NCBI GenBank assembly: GCA_963702755.1
Contig: CAVPDZ010000009.1
Coordinates: forward strand, 806,001-870,000
DNA: 64,000 bases
DNA from: JAJPKK01 sp963702755
Lineage (GTDB): Bacteria > Pseudomonadota > Alphaproteobacteria > Rhizobiales > Xanthobacteraceae
Direction of reading: 5' to 3'
A program made the translations under genes and the position numbers. Positions 17,315 to 25,619 of this stretch are shown here, piece after piece (the first letter of the stretch is position 1; each line of letters starts with the position of its first letter). The notes under the pieces were generated by a model that did no database searches, was not told the origin of the DNA, and saw only the letters and a list, made by a program, of their open reading frames with translations.

Positions 17315-17980
17315 TCACTCCGCGACGCCGAGCGCCGCCCGGTTTGCCGCAAATGCCCGATCGTATTCGATGACGCGCGCGACTTCGTCGCGGGCCGCCT
17401 CGCCGTAAAACTTGCCGATGAGATAGAGCGTGGTGTCGATGGCGAGCGATACGCCGCCGCCGGTGACGACCACATCGTCGATGACGACGGCTGGTTTCGG
17501 GTTGGCTCCCGTCGTCATGGCGAGGAGGTCGAGCGGAGCGTGCGTCTCGGCGCCGACGCGCATGCGTCGCGTCGTCACGGTGCGTCCCTCGAGCGTGCCG
17601 GCGGCGGCAAGTATCATGGCGCCGGTACACACCGAGGCGAGGCGCGCTGCGGGTTGGCCGCGTAAAAAGGCGACGAGGCGCGGATCGCGTGAGGCATCCG
17701 GCCAGCCGGGGCCGCCGCAGACGATGTACACGTCGCAAGCGGGCGGATCGTCGACGCCGTAGGCCGCTTCGGTAACAAGCCCTCCCGCAAGCCGGACGGG
17801 GCCGGCGGCGGAAGCCATCACCGCGTAGCTGATCTTGGGAAGGATGCGCTGCGCCATCGAGATGACGCCGATGGTCCCACCCACATCGATCGGCTCGACG
17901 CCGTCGTAAAGGATGACGCCGAGGCGTGCCGGCGCATCGCGGTCTCTGACCGTCGCGTTGGTTGTCATGGTTGAACTCAT
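17315..17980 (-). CDS. DJ-1/PfpI family protein
   Basis: A class I glutamine amidotransferase-like protein of the DJ-1/PfpI superfamily. The start at 17980 (MSSTMTTNATVRD) is preferred over upstream starts because the fold begins with ARLGVILYDGVEPIDVGGTIGVISMA around residue 19. ACDVYIVCGGPGWPDASRDPRLVAFLRG follows. The nucleophile elbow is LASVCTGAMILAAAGTLEGRTVTT, with Cys 118 as the reactive residue. Later blocks are VVIDDVVVTGGGVSLAIDTTLYLIGKFYG, typical of the GlxA/isonitrile-hydratase-like branch. There is no AraC-type DNA-binding domain at the C-terminus, so this is an enzyme-like member, not a regulator. Activity is unknown; isocyanide hydratase is one possibility. It is convergent with the GNAT gene and divergent from the MHS transporter. 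Confidence 0.8.
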   Translation of the reverse strand: MSSTMTTNATVRDRDAPARLGVILYDGVEPIDVGGTIGVISMAQRILPKISYAVMASAAGPVRLAGGLVTEAAYGVDDPPACDVYIVCGGPGWPDASRDPRLVAFLRGQPAARLASVCTGAMILAAAGTLEGRTVTTRRMRVGAETHAPLDLLAMTTGANPKPAVVIDDVVVTGGGVSLAIDTTLYLIGKFYGEAARDEVARVIEYDRAFAANRAALGVAE

Positions 17981-18164
17981 AGCAGAGCGAGGCGCGTCGT
18001 CGCACCCGCCGGCGAGGTCGTCCTTTCTCTCATGTTTGCAGCGAAATAGGCTGGCGAACCAGAGCCTTGGCACGGAAACCATACAACAAGAATAAAGTGG
18101 CACGGCCTTTGCGTTCCGGTTAGGTGATTTATATCCGCGGGATCAGGTCGATCGGAGGCCAGCA

Positions 18165-19490
18165 ATGACCAGCACCGAGAAGATGGATGCCCTTCCGCTC
18201 ATGGCGGCGCCGACCGCCGATGCCGAGATGAAGCGCATCGTCTGGGCGAGCGTGCTCGGCACCGTGGTCGAGTGGTACGACTTCCTGATCTACGGTTCGG
18301 CCGCCGCGCTGGTGTTCAACAAGCTGTTCTTTCCGACCCTCGACCCCGTCGCCGGCCAACTCGCGGCATTCGCGGCGCTGGCCGTGGGCTTCGTCGCCCG
18401 TCCGCTCGGCGGCGCGCTCTTCGGCCACTTCGGCGATCGCCTGGGACGCAAGGCGATGCTCACCATGACCATGCTGATCATGGGCGGCGGCACATTCCTC
18501 ATCGGCTGCCTGCCGACCTACAGCCAGATCGGGCTATGGGCGCCGGTTCTGCTCGTTGCGCTGCGCCTGTTCCAAGGCATCGGCATCGGCGGCGAGTGGG
18601 GCGGCGCCGTGCTGATGGTGATCGAGCACGCCCCGGCCGACAAGCGTGGGCTCTACGGCAGCCTGGTGCAGGTCGGGTTTCCGGCGGGCGTCGCCGGCTC
18701 GACCGCGACGTTCCTGTGGCTCACCACGCTGCCCGAAGCCGACTTCCTGTCGTGGGGTTGGCGGCTGCCGTTCCTCGCCAGCATCATCCTCGTCGCCGTC
18801 GGCGTCTTCATCCGGCTGCGCCTCGTGGAAACGCCGGCGTTTGCGCGGGTCAAGCAGGCCCAGAAGGTGGCAAGGGCGCCCTTGCTCGAAATCCTCACCG
18901 AGCAGCCGCGGACATTTCTGATCGCGGCCGGCCTGAAGGTGTCCGAAGTGGCGTGGGTCTATGTGTTGACGGTGTTCACCATCGTCTACGCCACCGGAAC
19001 GCTCGGCCTGTCGCGCGGCTTGATCCTCAAAGCGATCCTTTGGGCGGCGCTCCTCGAATTCATCACCATGCCGCTATTCGGCTGGCTGTCCGACAAGATC
19101 GGACGGCGGCCGCTCTACTTCGCCGGCGCCGTGGTCAGCGCGGTGTTTGCCTTCCTGCTGTTCCGCCTGATGGATACCAAGGACGCGACCATCATCATCG
19201 TGACGATCGCGGTTGCGATGAGCCTGACCCACGCGCTGATGTTCGGCCCGCAGGGCGCCTTCATGCCGGAACTCTTCGGCACGCGCGTGCGCTACAGCGG
19301 CGCGTCCCTCGGCTGCCAGGTGGCGGCCGCGATTTCCGGCGGCTTCTCGCCGATCATTTCGTTGGCGCTGCTCGAGTGGTCGGGGAGCACCTGGCCGGTC
19401 TCGCTCTATCTCGTGGGCTTGGCGACGATCACGTTCATCGCGACGCTGGCGGCCGTCGAGACCCGTAACCTCGACATCGCCCGCAGCTAG
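18165..19490 (+). CDS. MFS transporter, MHS (metabolite:H+ symporter) family
   Basis: An inner-membrane secondary transporter of 441 residues with 12 predicted helices. MHS-family signatures are clear: VEWYDFLIYGSAAALVFNKLFFPTLDP at helix 1, FGDRLGRKAMLTMTMLIMGGGTFLIGCLPTY (the loop 2-3 G-x-x-x-D-R/K-x-G-R-R/K motif), LRLFQGIGIGGEWGGAVLMVIEHAPADKRGLYGSLVQVGFPAG, and the second-half copy FGWLSDKIGRRPLYFAG. PQGAFMPELFGTRVRYSGASLGCQVAAAISGG near residue 370 is also typical. Relatives move shikimate, citrate, proline/betaine or alpha-ketoglutarate; the substrate is not decidable here. ATG 18165 follows CGGAGGCCAGCA. It lies alone, divergent from the DJ-1 gene. Confidence 0.9.
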   Translation: MTSTEKMDALPLMAAPTADAEMKRIVWASVLGTVVEWYDFLIYGSAAALVFNKLFFPTLDPVAGQLAAFAALAVGFVARPLGGALFGHFGDRLGRKAMLTMTMLIMGGGTFLIGCLPTYSQIGLWAPVLLVALRLFQGIGIGGEWGGAVLMVIEHAPADKRGLYGSLVQVGFPAGVAGSTATFLWLTTLPEADFLSWGWRLPFLASIILVAVGVFIRLRLVETPAFARVKQAQKVARAPLLEILTEQPRTFLIAAGLKVSEVAWVYVLTVFTIVYATGTLGLSRGLILKAILWAALLEFITMPLFGWLSDKIGRRPLYFAGAVVSAVFAFLLFRLMDTKDATIIIVTIAVAMSLTHALMFGPQGAFMPELFGTRVRYSGASLGCQVAAAISGGFSPIISLALLEWSGSTWPVSLYLVGLATITFIATLAAVETRNLDIARS

Positions 19491-19518
19491 CGGCGCAGCG
19501 CCAGCGTGTAGCCAGCCT

Positions 19519-19585
19519 GTAGCCCGGATGAGCCAACGGGTCCCGCCTTCGGCGGGCCCGATGACAGGCTCCGCGATATCCGGGA
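19519..19585. repeat. partial palindromic element, family 4 (GTAGCCCGGATGAGC)
   Basis: Begins GTAGCCCGGATGAGCCAACGG, has the hairpin CCCGCCTTCGGCGGGC, and ends at GCGATATCCGGG without the closing CCGGGCTAC arm. The element abuts the 5' side of a [2Fe-2S] domain remnant, so it may mark the truncation point. Full copies are at 41472-41576 and 47352-47435. Confidence 0.65.
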
Positions 19586-19804
19586 TAACCCTGCCGGCAG
19601 ATCGTTCGCTGCTGGCGGTGTTGCGCGAGCAACGGCTTTGCCATGCCGTCGTCGTGCGAGCTTGGCGTGTGCGGCTCCTGCGAGTGCGGCTACCGCGACG
19701 GCATCGTCATCCATCGCGACGTCGTTCTCCCGGTCGGCAAGCGCCAGGACCGCATGACGCCATGCGTTTCGCGCGCGCGGGCCGTGGTCACGCTGGAATT
19801 GTAG
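19585..19804 (+). pseudogene. remnant of a [2Fe-2S] ferredoxin domain (oxygenase reductase type)
   Basis: Reading from about 19585 gives TLPADRSLLAVLREQ. After dropping one extra C near 19632 it continues GFAMPSSCELGVCGSCECGY, then RDGIVIHRDVVLPVGKRQDR and MTPCVSRARAVVTLEL, with TAG at 19802-19804. This is the C-terminal plant-type [2Fe-2S] domain of phthalate/vanillate-oxygenase reductases: C-x4-C-x2-C and a distant fourth Cys (MTPCVSRA). Everything upstream (FMN and NAD domains, or the first ferredoxin strands) is missing and replaced by a family 4 palindromic element. No oxygenase is nearby. It is a short relic with an intact cluster-binding loop, convergent with and only a few bases from the aminotransferase stop. 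Confidence 0.65.
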
Positions 19805-19811
19805 CCGGACT

Positions 19812-20996
19812 TTACGGCTTTACGTTCGCGCCGAGATAGTCGATCGCGGCTTCGACGCCGCCCTTGCCGTGCGGAATCCTGAGCGCCTTGAGGCCGGTCT
19901 CGACGACGCCGAGCGTGCCGAGGATCATCGGCGCGTTGACGTGACCCATGTGGGCGATGCGGAACGTATCGCCGAAATTCGCGCCGAGCCCCATGCCGAC
20001 GACGACGCCGCATTTCTCTTTGCAATAGGCGAGCAGCGGCCGCGGATCGCGCCCGCCCATCGTCACCGTCGTTACCGTGTCGCACCGCTCGGCCGGGCGC
20101 TCGACGTTGAAGTCGAGCACACCGCGCTTGGCCCACGCCGCGACGGCGCGGCGCACGGCCTCTGCGAGCAACCGGTGGCGCCGGAAGACGTTCTCCAGCC
20201 CCTCGGCGGCGATCATGTCGAGCGCTTTGCGCAGTCCGAAGAGAAGATGCTCCGGCGGCGTGCCGGCATATTTGAGGTAGTGCAATTCGCCGTCGCGCGC
20301 GGTCCAGTCCCAATAGGGCGTGCGCAGGCCGGCGCGCTTGTGCACCGCTTTGGCGCGCGCATTGGCGGCGACGAAGCCGAGACCCGGCGGCGTCATCAAG
20401 CCTTTTTGCGAGCCGGACATCGCGACGTCGACGCCCCAGGCGTCCATCTCGAACGGCACGCAGCCGAGCGAGGCGACGGCATCGACCATGAACAGCGCAT
20501 CGTGCTTCGCCCGCTTGATCGCCTTGCCGATCGCGGCGATGTCGTTGACGACGCCCGAGGCGGTGTCGATCTGGACCGCGAGGATCGCCTTGATCGCGCC
20601 GTCCTTGTCGCGCTTGAGCCGCGCCTCGACTTCCGCCGGACGGACCGCGCGTCGCCGTCCGCCCGGCAACACCTCGACCTCGATGCCGAGCTTCTTCGCA
20701 TGCTCGCCCCAGCCGACGGCGAAGCGGCCGCTCTCCAGCACCAGGATGCGGTCGCCGCGCGACAGCACGTTGGTGAGCGCGGCCTCCCAAGCGCCGTGGC
20801 CGTTGGCGATGTAGATGTAGGCGCGGCCGCGGGTGCGAAACATCCGGCGGAGATCGGCAAGCAGGCTGTCGGTGATCGCGAGCAGCGGACCGGCATAGAT
20901 GTCGATCGCCGGGCGATGCATCGCCGCAAGCACTTCGTCGGGCACCGTGGTCGGGCCCGGGATGGCCAGAAACTCGCGTCCCGCTCTGACGACCAT
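19812..20996 (-). CDS. class V PLP aminotransferase (alanine/serine-glyoxylate type)
   Basis: A 394-residue fold-type I aminotransferase related to alanine-glyoxylate and serine-glyoxylate transaminases. The start at 20996 follows CTGGAGGAAGACAAC. Key blocks: FLAIPGPTTVPDEVLAAMHRPAIDI (substrate and first PLP region), IYIANGHGAWEAALTNVLSRGDRILVLESGRFAVGW, ILAVQIDTASGVVNDI, LFMVDAVASLGCVPFEMDAWGVDVAMSGSQKGLMTPPGLGFV (PLP Asp and the Schiff-base Lys in SGSQKGL), then TPYWDW and, at the C-terminus, GLGANFGDTFRIAHMGHVNAPMILGTLGVVETGLKAL with the conserved RIAHMG arginine. It likely works in glyoxylate or serine metabolism. It is monocistronic. Confidence 0.88.
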   Translation of the reverse strand: MVVRAGREFLAIPGPTTVPDEVLAAMHRPAIDIYAGPLLAITDSLLADLRRMFRTRGRAYIYIANGHGAWEAALTNVLSRGDRILVLESGRFAVGWGEHAKKLGIEVEVLPGGRRRAVRPAEVEARLKRDKDGAIKAILAVQIDTASGVVNDIAAIGKAIKRAKHDALFMVDAVASLGCVPFEMDAWGVDVAMSGSQKGLMTPPGLGFVAANARAKAVHKRAGLRTPYWDWTARDGELHYLKYAGTPPEHLLFGLRKALDMIAAEGLENVFRRHRLLAEAVRRAVAAWAKRGVLDFNVERPAERCDTVTTVTMGGRDPRPLLAYCKEKCGVVVGMGLGANFGDTFRIAHMGHVNAPMILGTLGVVETGLKALRIPHGKGGVEAAIDYLGANVKP

Positions 20997-21210
20997 GTTG
21001 TCTTCCTCCAGCGCTCGCCCGAATTGGCAGGGATCGAGAGCCGCGATGTAGCAAAGAAATGACGGCTGACACAGAACCTGCATATTTCGGAATCAGCGGC
21101 TCGCCATAGTTGCATCGGGGCTGCGAAACCGGGACAATCGCAGCGCGGGCTGCGCGGCAGGGGCGCTTGCGGCGGCTTAGCCGAATGAAAAACGCAACAG
21201 GAGGAGAACG

Positions 21211-21750
21211 ATGCACAGACGTGACATGCTCGGAATATTCGCGGCGGCAGCGCTGGGGCTCGCCGGGCTGCCGGGCAATGCGATAGCCCAGGACAAGCCG
21301 CAGAAGCCGATCAAGGAGATGCTGGTCGGCGCGTGGACGCTGCTGCTGTCGGACGGCATCAAGGCCGACGACGGCACCCACGTCCCGATGTTCGGCCCCA
21401 ATCCCATGGGCACGCTGATTTTTGCGCCGAACGGACACTACTCGCTCCAGGTCATGCGGGCGTCGCGGCCGGCCTTCGCCTCGAAAAGCCGACTGACCGG
21501 GACCGCCGATGAAAACAAGGCCGCGATCACCGGGATGCTGACCTCGTTCGGCACCTACACCGTCGACGAGGGCGCGAAGACATTGACGTTCCGCATCGAG
21601 GGCAGCTCGTTTCCGAACTTCGACGGCGCCAAGCAGACGCGACAGATCACCGCGATCACCGACGAGGTGCTGACCTACAACAATCCGACACCGTCAGCGC
21701 CCGGCCCGGATGCCCAGCACATCGAACTCGTCTGGAAAAAGCTGAAGTAG
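21211..21750 (+). CDS. secreted lipocalin-like domain protein
   Basis: A 179-residue protein with a lipocalin-like domain (PF13924 type). ATG 21211 follows AGGAGGAGAACG. The N-terminus (MHRRDMLGIFAAAALGLAGLPGNAIAQ) is a signal peptide with a paired Arg, possibly Tat-directed. The domain follows: KEMLVGAWTLLLSDGIKADDGTHVPMFGPNPMGTLIFAPNGHYSLQVMRASRPAF, then GTADENKAAITGMLTSFGTYTVDEGAKTLTFRIEGSSFPNFDGAKQTRQIT and a final strand HIELVWKKLK. The G-x-W-x-L and G-x-L-x-F-x-x-x-G-x-Y patterns are those of this family. It probably binds a small hydrophobic ligand in the periplasm. It stands alone, divergent from the aminotransferase. Confidence 0.8.
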   Translation: MHRRDMLGIFAAAALGLAGLPGNAIAQDKPQKPIKEMLVGAWTLLLSDGIKADDGTHVPMFGPNPMGTLIFAPNGHYSLQVMRASRPAFASKSRLTGTADENKAAITGMLTSFGTYTVDEGAKTLTFRIEGSSFPNFDGAKQTRQITAITDEVLTYNNPTPSAPGPDAQHIELVWKKLK

Positions 21751-21826
21751 CGATCGGTAGCGGCATGTGACCCACCTCTCCTCGCAAGCGGGGAGAGGCA
21801 GAAGAATGCGCCAAGAGGAAGCTGCT

Positions 21827-22075
21827 TCACCGGCGGCGCGGCTTTGCCGGATGCGGATCGTTGGCGGCGGTCAGGCGGGCGCTTTCCCGCAGCGCGTCGC
21901 GCAAGGTCACCGGACGGTTGTGCTTCCTGAGCAGGTCGGCGAACGCCTCGTCGGCAAGCTCCTGCATCGTCTTCATGCTGTCGTGCGACAACTGATCGAG
22001 CGCGACCCAGGTCTCGGCATCGAATTCGATGAGCTTGCGCCGGTGGGCGCTGCTGTCCTTGCCACGTGAGGCCAT
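21827..22075 (-). CDS. small basic hypothetical protein upstream of ATP12
   Basis: 82 residues, unrecognised. Start at 22075 (MASRGKDSSAHRRKLIEF). The core EFDAETWVALDQLSHDSMKTMQELADEAFADLLRKHNRPVTLRDALRESARL is predicted helical with a strand-like beginning, which recalls a ribbon-helix-helix protein, although I cannot confirm that fold. The tail is Pro/Arg-rich (DPHPAKPRRR). It is divergent from the ATP12 gene and the two share a 110-bp region containing the perfect palindrome GCCTATATATAGGC at 22147-22160. If it is a small DNA-binding protein, that palindrome would be the obvious site. The coding call rests on length, composition and a clean start. Confidence 0.6.
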   Translation of the reverse strand: MASRGKDSSAHRRKLIEFDAETWVALDQLSHDSMKTMQELADEAFADLLRKHNRPVTLRDALRESARLTAANDPHPAKPRRR

Positions 22076-22146
22076 GGGGTGCTCCTTGCGCCGGGGCCGG
22101 ACTTCGTTGCGCGCGTCGGCCGGCGATGTGCGCGGCCGTGAGCGAC

Positions 22147-22160
22147 GCCTATATATAGGC
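22147..22160. promoter_or_regulatory. perfect 14-bp palindrome between divergent genes
   Basis: GCCTATATATAGGC is self-complementary and is the only AT-rich stretch in the 110-bp gap between the 82-residue gene and ATP12. The start codons lie 71 bp to the left and 26-39 bp to the right, so TATATA could double as a -10 element for ATP12 and as an operator. Confidence 0.4.
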
Positions 22161-22185
22161 TCACCCCCAGCTCCAAAGACACCGC

Positions 22186-22965
22186 GTGGCAGCCCCGATG
22201 CGAGAGATGTTCGAAGAGATTTTCGCCAATCAGCCGCTCGATCCGACCGAGGCGGCGCGCCGCAACATGCGGGCGTTGCGGCGCCGCTTCTACAAAGAGG
22301 TCGCGATCGTTGACGATCCGGCAGGCCACGCCATCGTGCTCGATGGCCGCCCCATCAAGACACCGGCGCGCCGCGCGCTCGCGCTGCCGCGCCGCGGGCT
22401 CGCCGAAACCGCCGCCGAGGAATGGCGCGCCCAGGGCGATGTGATCGATCCCGCCGCCATGCCGATGACGCGCCTTGCGAACACGATCATCGACGGCGTT
22501 GCCGCGGCGCGCGACGACATCGAACGGGAGATCATCAAGTATCTCGGCTCCGATCTCGTGTGCTACCGCGCGACGACGCCGGCAGGCCTGGTGGCGCGGC
22601 AGGCGCAGCATTGGGACCCGGTTCTCGCCTGGGCGCGCGACGCGCTCGGCGCGCAGTTTGCGCTCGCCGAGGGCGTGACGTACGTCGCCCAGCCGGCTGC
22701 TGCGGTTAAGGCTGCCGCGGCAAGGATTCCGCAGGATCCATGGCGGCTCGGCGCCGTCCACGCGATCATGACCCTGACCGGCTCCGCACTGATCGCGCTT
22801 GCAGTCGCCGAAGGCGCGCTCGATCGCGACGCGGCCTGGCGTGCGGCGCACGTCGACGAGGATTGGAACATGGAGCTGTGGGGGCGCGACGAGATCGCGC
22901 TCGCGCGCCGCGCTCATCGTTTCGGCGAAATGTCCGCCGCCGCTCAAGTGCTGGCGGAGATCTGA
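22186..22965 (+). CDS. ATP12 family F1-ATPase assembly chaperone
   Basis: ATP12 binds the alpha subunit during assembly of the F1 part of ATP synthase; in bacteria it is essentially an alphaproteobacterial trait. The 255-259-residue protein has the full family layout: RRFYKEVAIVDDPAGHAIVLDGRPIKTPARRALALP near the N-terminus, AETAAEEWRAQGDVIDPAAMPMTRLANTIIDGV, the conserved IIKYLGSDLVCYRA block, then the all-helical C-terminal domain LVARQAQHWDPVLAWARDALGAQFALAEGVTYVAQP, and WNMELWGRDEIALARRAHRFGEMSAAAQVL. Start candidates are GTG 22186 and ATG 22198; the second gives MREMFEEIF, the usual beginning, and I prefer it slightly. It stands alone here, away from the atp operon. Confidence 0.92.
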   Translation: MAAPMREMFEEIFANQPLDPTEAARRNMRALRRRFYKEVAIVDDPAGHAIVLDGRPIKTPARRALALPRRGLAETAAEEWRAQGDVIDPAAMPMTRLANTIIDGVAAARDDIEREIIKYLGSDLVCYRATTPAGLVARQAQHWDPVLAWARDALGAQFALAEGVTYVAQPAAAVKAAAARIPQDPWRLGAVHAIMTLTGSALIALAVAEGALDRDAAWRAAHVDEDWNMELWGRDEIALARRAHRFGEMSAAAQVLAEI

Positions 22966-23033
22966 CACTTCCGAGACCAGCGCGCTACTGCGCGCCGGTC
23001 TCTGATCTCTCTGTGTTGCGCCGTACCCCGCGA

Positions 23034-24659
23034 TTACCGTCCGCTGCGCGCCAGCGAATGCACCCAGCCGGACATGCGCGCCTTCACGTTCGCGATGTCC
23101 TTGGCGGTGAAGAAGTCCTCCGGCCTCACCTTGTCCACCGGATAGACCGGGCGGAGGAAGTCGCTCTCGTAGCCGAACGGCACGGTGGCATCGATGCCGA
23201 GGCCGCCTTCGAACCGCGTGTTCGACGCCGTCCACTGCGCGCCGCCCGCGGTCATGCGCTCGGCCGGCATGAAGGTCTGGCCGCGGCCTCCCGGGATCGG
23301 GTTCAGGATGTCGGTCTGCGGATTGACGCGCGTGGTGATGCACCACATCAGGTCGTCCATGGAGTAGGGATCGACGTCTTCCGACACCGCGATCGCGAGC
23401 CGCATGCCCTGCGAGCACGACAGCGCCGCCGCGAGGAAGTTGCGCTGCCAGCCTTCGTCGATCTGGTTGCGCTTCTTCACCTGGATGACGCAGCCGCCCC
23501 AATCGGTCATGCAATAGGGGATCACCACGTCCTGGACGATGCCGGGCTGCAGCCGTTCGCACAGTTCGAAGATCGCCGCCTCGCGCACGGTGGTGTCGAT
23601 GTTGTGGTCGTCGAGCATGTGGACGCCGAGGCAGAAGACGAGGGGCTTCGTCTCGGGGCGGCGCATGGTGACGGCGGTGACGTGGAAGGTCGGCGCCTTG
23701 TAGGCCTTGCCCATGTAGCCCGCCCACTCCGGATGGAAATGGTAGCGGCCCTGGACGCCGGCCTTCTCCGACTCCTCGGTCTCGTAGCGGCGATCGCGCG
23801 GATGGACGTAACCCTCGAGCACGATCTCGGCATCGGCAAGCGTATAGGCATCGATCGTGCGGCACTTGACGAGGCGGATCGGCGAGCCCTGCACCGCGCC
23901 GGCGACGCCGATTTCGTCGCAGCCCATCGGCAGGATGACGTAGTCGAAGCCGGCGCCCGCGAGCAGCGTGCAGGCGGGCGGCACCCCGAAGCACATGGTC
24001 ATCGGGATCGGCTCGTCTTCCTTGTAGTACTTGTTCGCGACCTGCCACATGTGCGAGCCGGGCGAGATCTGGAACGTGCCGACGTTGCCCCAGCGGAAGT
24101 TCATCCGGTTGTAGCCAAGGTCGGTGCCGCCATCGAACTGGTCGAAGCTGATGCAGCGGATGCCGGAGCCGACGGTCAGTTCGCTTTCGTAGACCGTGTG
24201 CCGGATCGGCACCATGTACTCGTTCACGTCCTTCGGGTTGAGCACCACGTGCTCCTGCACCGGCGCTTCGCTCTGCGGAATGATCTCGGGCTTGAGCGGC
24301 TTGCGGAACGCCTGGGCGATCTTGCGGGTGCGATCGACGTCATCCTTCCAGCCGAACATCTTGTTGATGACGTTCATGTCGCCGAACAGGTTCGTGATCA
24401 CGCGATGTTGCGGCTTGCCCTTCACGTTGTTGAACAGCACCGGACAGCCGCCATCCATGTGCTTTTGCAGCCCGGTGACCTCGAGATCGGGGTCGACCTC
24501 CTTGTCGGTCTCGACGAGATCGCCCTGGCTGCGCAGCCATTCGAGCGTCGTGCGCAGGTCGCGGGGACCCGCATGGATCGGGGCGGACGCCGGCGCTTCG
24601 GTCTTCTCTTTCGCGGACTTGTGCTTTGCGGATTTGTCTTTGTGCGCCGACTGCTGCAT
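23034..24659 (-). CDS. UbiD family decarboxylase
   Basis: A 541-residue (de)carboxylase of the UbiD family, which uses prenylated FMN to add or remove CO2 on aromatic or unsaturated acids. The first 35 residues are Lys/Ala-rich and not part of the fold. The domain starts RDLRTTLEWLRSQGDLVETDKEVDPDLEV and includes GCPVLFNNVKGKPQHRVITNLFG, GTDLGYNRMNFRWGNVGTFQISPGSHMW, FGVPPACTLLAGAG, the catalytic-Glu region TLADAEIVLEGYVHP, EWAGYMGKAYKAPTFHVTAVTMRR, and near the C-terminus SEDVDPYSMDDLMWCITTRVNPQTDI. No UbiX gene is visible in the window, so cofactor supply is elsewhere. It is divergent from the RraA-like gene, 236 bp away, suggesting joint control. Confidence 0.88.
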   Translation of the reverse strand: MQQSAHKDKSAKHKSAKEKTEAPASAPIHAGPRDLRTTLEWLRSQGDLVETDKEVDPDLEVTGLQKHMDGGCPVLFNNVKGKPQHRVITNLFGDMNVINKMFGWKDDVDRTRKIAQAFRKPLKPEIIPQSEAPVQEHVVLNPKDVNEYMVPIRHTVYESELTVGSGIRCISFDQFDGGTDLGYNRMNFRWGNVGTFQISPGSHMWQVANKYYKEDEPIPMTMCFGVPPACTLLAGAGFDYVILPMGCDEIGVAGAVQGSPIRLVKCRTIDAYTLADAEIVLEGYVHPRDRRYETEESEKAGVQGRYHFHPEWAGYMGKAYKAPTFHVTAVTMRRPETKPLVFCLGVHMLDDHNIDTTVREAAIFELCERLQPGIVQDVVIPYCMTDWGGCVIQVKKRNQIDEGWQRNFLAAALSCSQGMRLAIAVSEDVDPYSMDDLMWCITTRVNPQTDILNPIPGGRGQTFMPAERMTAGGAQWTASNTRFEGGLGIDATVPFGYESDFLRPVYPVDKVRPEDFFTAKDIANVKARMSGWVHSLARSGR

Positions 24660-24895
24660 GGCGGAACTCCTTTTGATTTGAGCCGCAATATGACGAGTCT
24701 CGCCGCCGGTTGGAAGGGTCTCGGTCAGCTACGTCGCGCATCCCCGCAGCGCGCTGGCGGCAACGCTGCGGCCCGCGCCCGCGACCGATTCACCATGGGC
24801 TCGAACACACCAGAAATGTGTTACTCGTACCGCCGGTCTGGACCGGCGACCGTCGTTGCTGATGGTCCGCCCGAGGCGAAAATACGAGGGCCCTT

Positions 24896-25597
24896 ATGAG
24901 TTCTGCGACGTTCGACGTGCTGCGCAAGGTCACCACCGCGACCATCACCACCATGTTGCTCAAGAAGGGCATCCGGCGGTGCTGGATGAACGGGCCGAAG
25001 CCGCTGGTTGCTGGCCGCGAACGCATCATCGGACCGGCCTTCACCTTGCGCTTCGTGCCGGCGCGCGAGGACCTTGCGACGCCGGAAAGCTGGGGCAAGC
25101 CGATCTCGACCCGCGCCGCGATCGAGGCGATGCCCGAGGGCGTTGTCGCGGTGGCCGACGCCATGGGCATCACCACCGCCGGCATCTTCGGCGACATCCT
25201 GTGCGCGCGCATGAAGAGGCGGAACGTGGCGGCGCTCGTCACCGACGGAGCACTGCGCGACCGCACCGGCGTGCTCACAAGCCAGCTGCCGGTGTGGTGC
25301 GACGGCATGGCGGCGCCGGCCTCGGTCAATGGCCTCACCTTCGTCGGCTGGAACGAGCCGATCGGCTGCGGCGGCTGCGCGATCTTTCCGGAAGACATCA
25401 TCGTGGTCGACGATGACGGCGCGGTGGTGATCCCGAAGGACCTCCTCGAGTTCGTCGCCCACGAAGGCGCCGAGCACGAACTTTATGAGAGCTGGGTATT
25501 CTCCGAGGTCGAGAAGGGCGTGCAACTGCCGGGCCTTTATCCGCCGAACGACGATGCCAAGCAGCGCTACGCGGATTGGCGCAAGCGGCGCGATTGA
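24896..25597 (+). CDS. RraA family protein (aldolase/decarboxylase-like)
   Basis: A 233-residue member of the RraA / 4-carboxy-4-hydroxy-2-oxoadipate aldolase family. Characteristic sequence: TATITTMLLKKGIRRCWM near the N-terminus, RIIGPAFTLRFVPARED, VVAVADAMGITTAGIFGDILCARMKRRNVAALVTDGALRDRTGV with the R-D pair (residue 122 region) that binds substrate and metal in the aldolases, and the C-terminal CGGCAIFPEDIIVVDDDGAVVIPKDLLEFVAHEGAEHE. The long C-terminal extension after VVIP and the context beside UbiD favour an enzyme of acid catabolism over an RNase E regulator. ATG 24896. It is followed by the YdcF-like gene after 22 bp in the same direction. Confidence 0.85.
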   Translation: MSSATFDVLRKVTTATITTMLLKKGIRRCWMNGPKPLVAGRERIIGPAFTLRFVPAREDLATPESWGKPISTRAAIEAMPEGVVAVADAMGITTAGIFGDILCARMKRRNVAALVTDGALRDRTGVLTSQLPVWCDGMAAPASVNGLTFVGWNEPIGCGGCAIFPEDIIVVDDDGAVVIPKDLLEFVAHEGAEHELYESWVFSEVEKGVQLPGLYPPNDDAKQRYADWRKRRD

Positions 25598-25619
25598 TCG
25601 CGCCGTGTTCTGACCGGAC

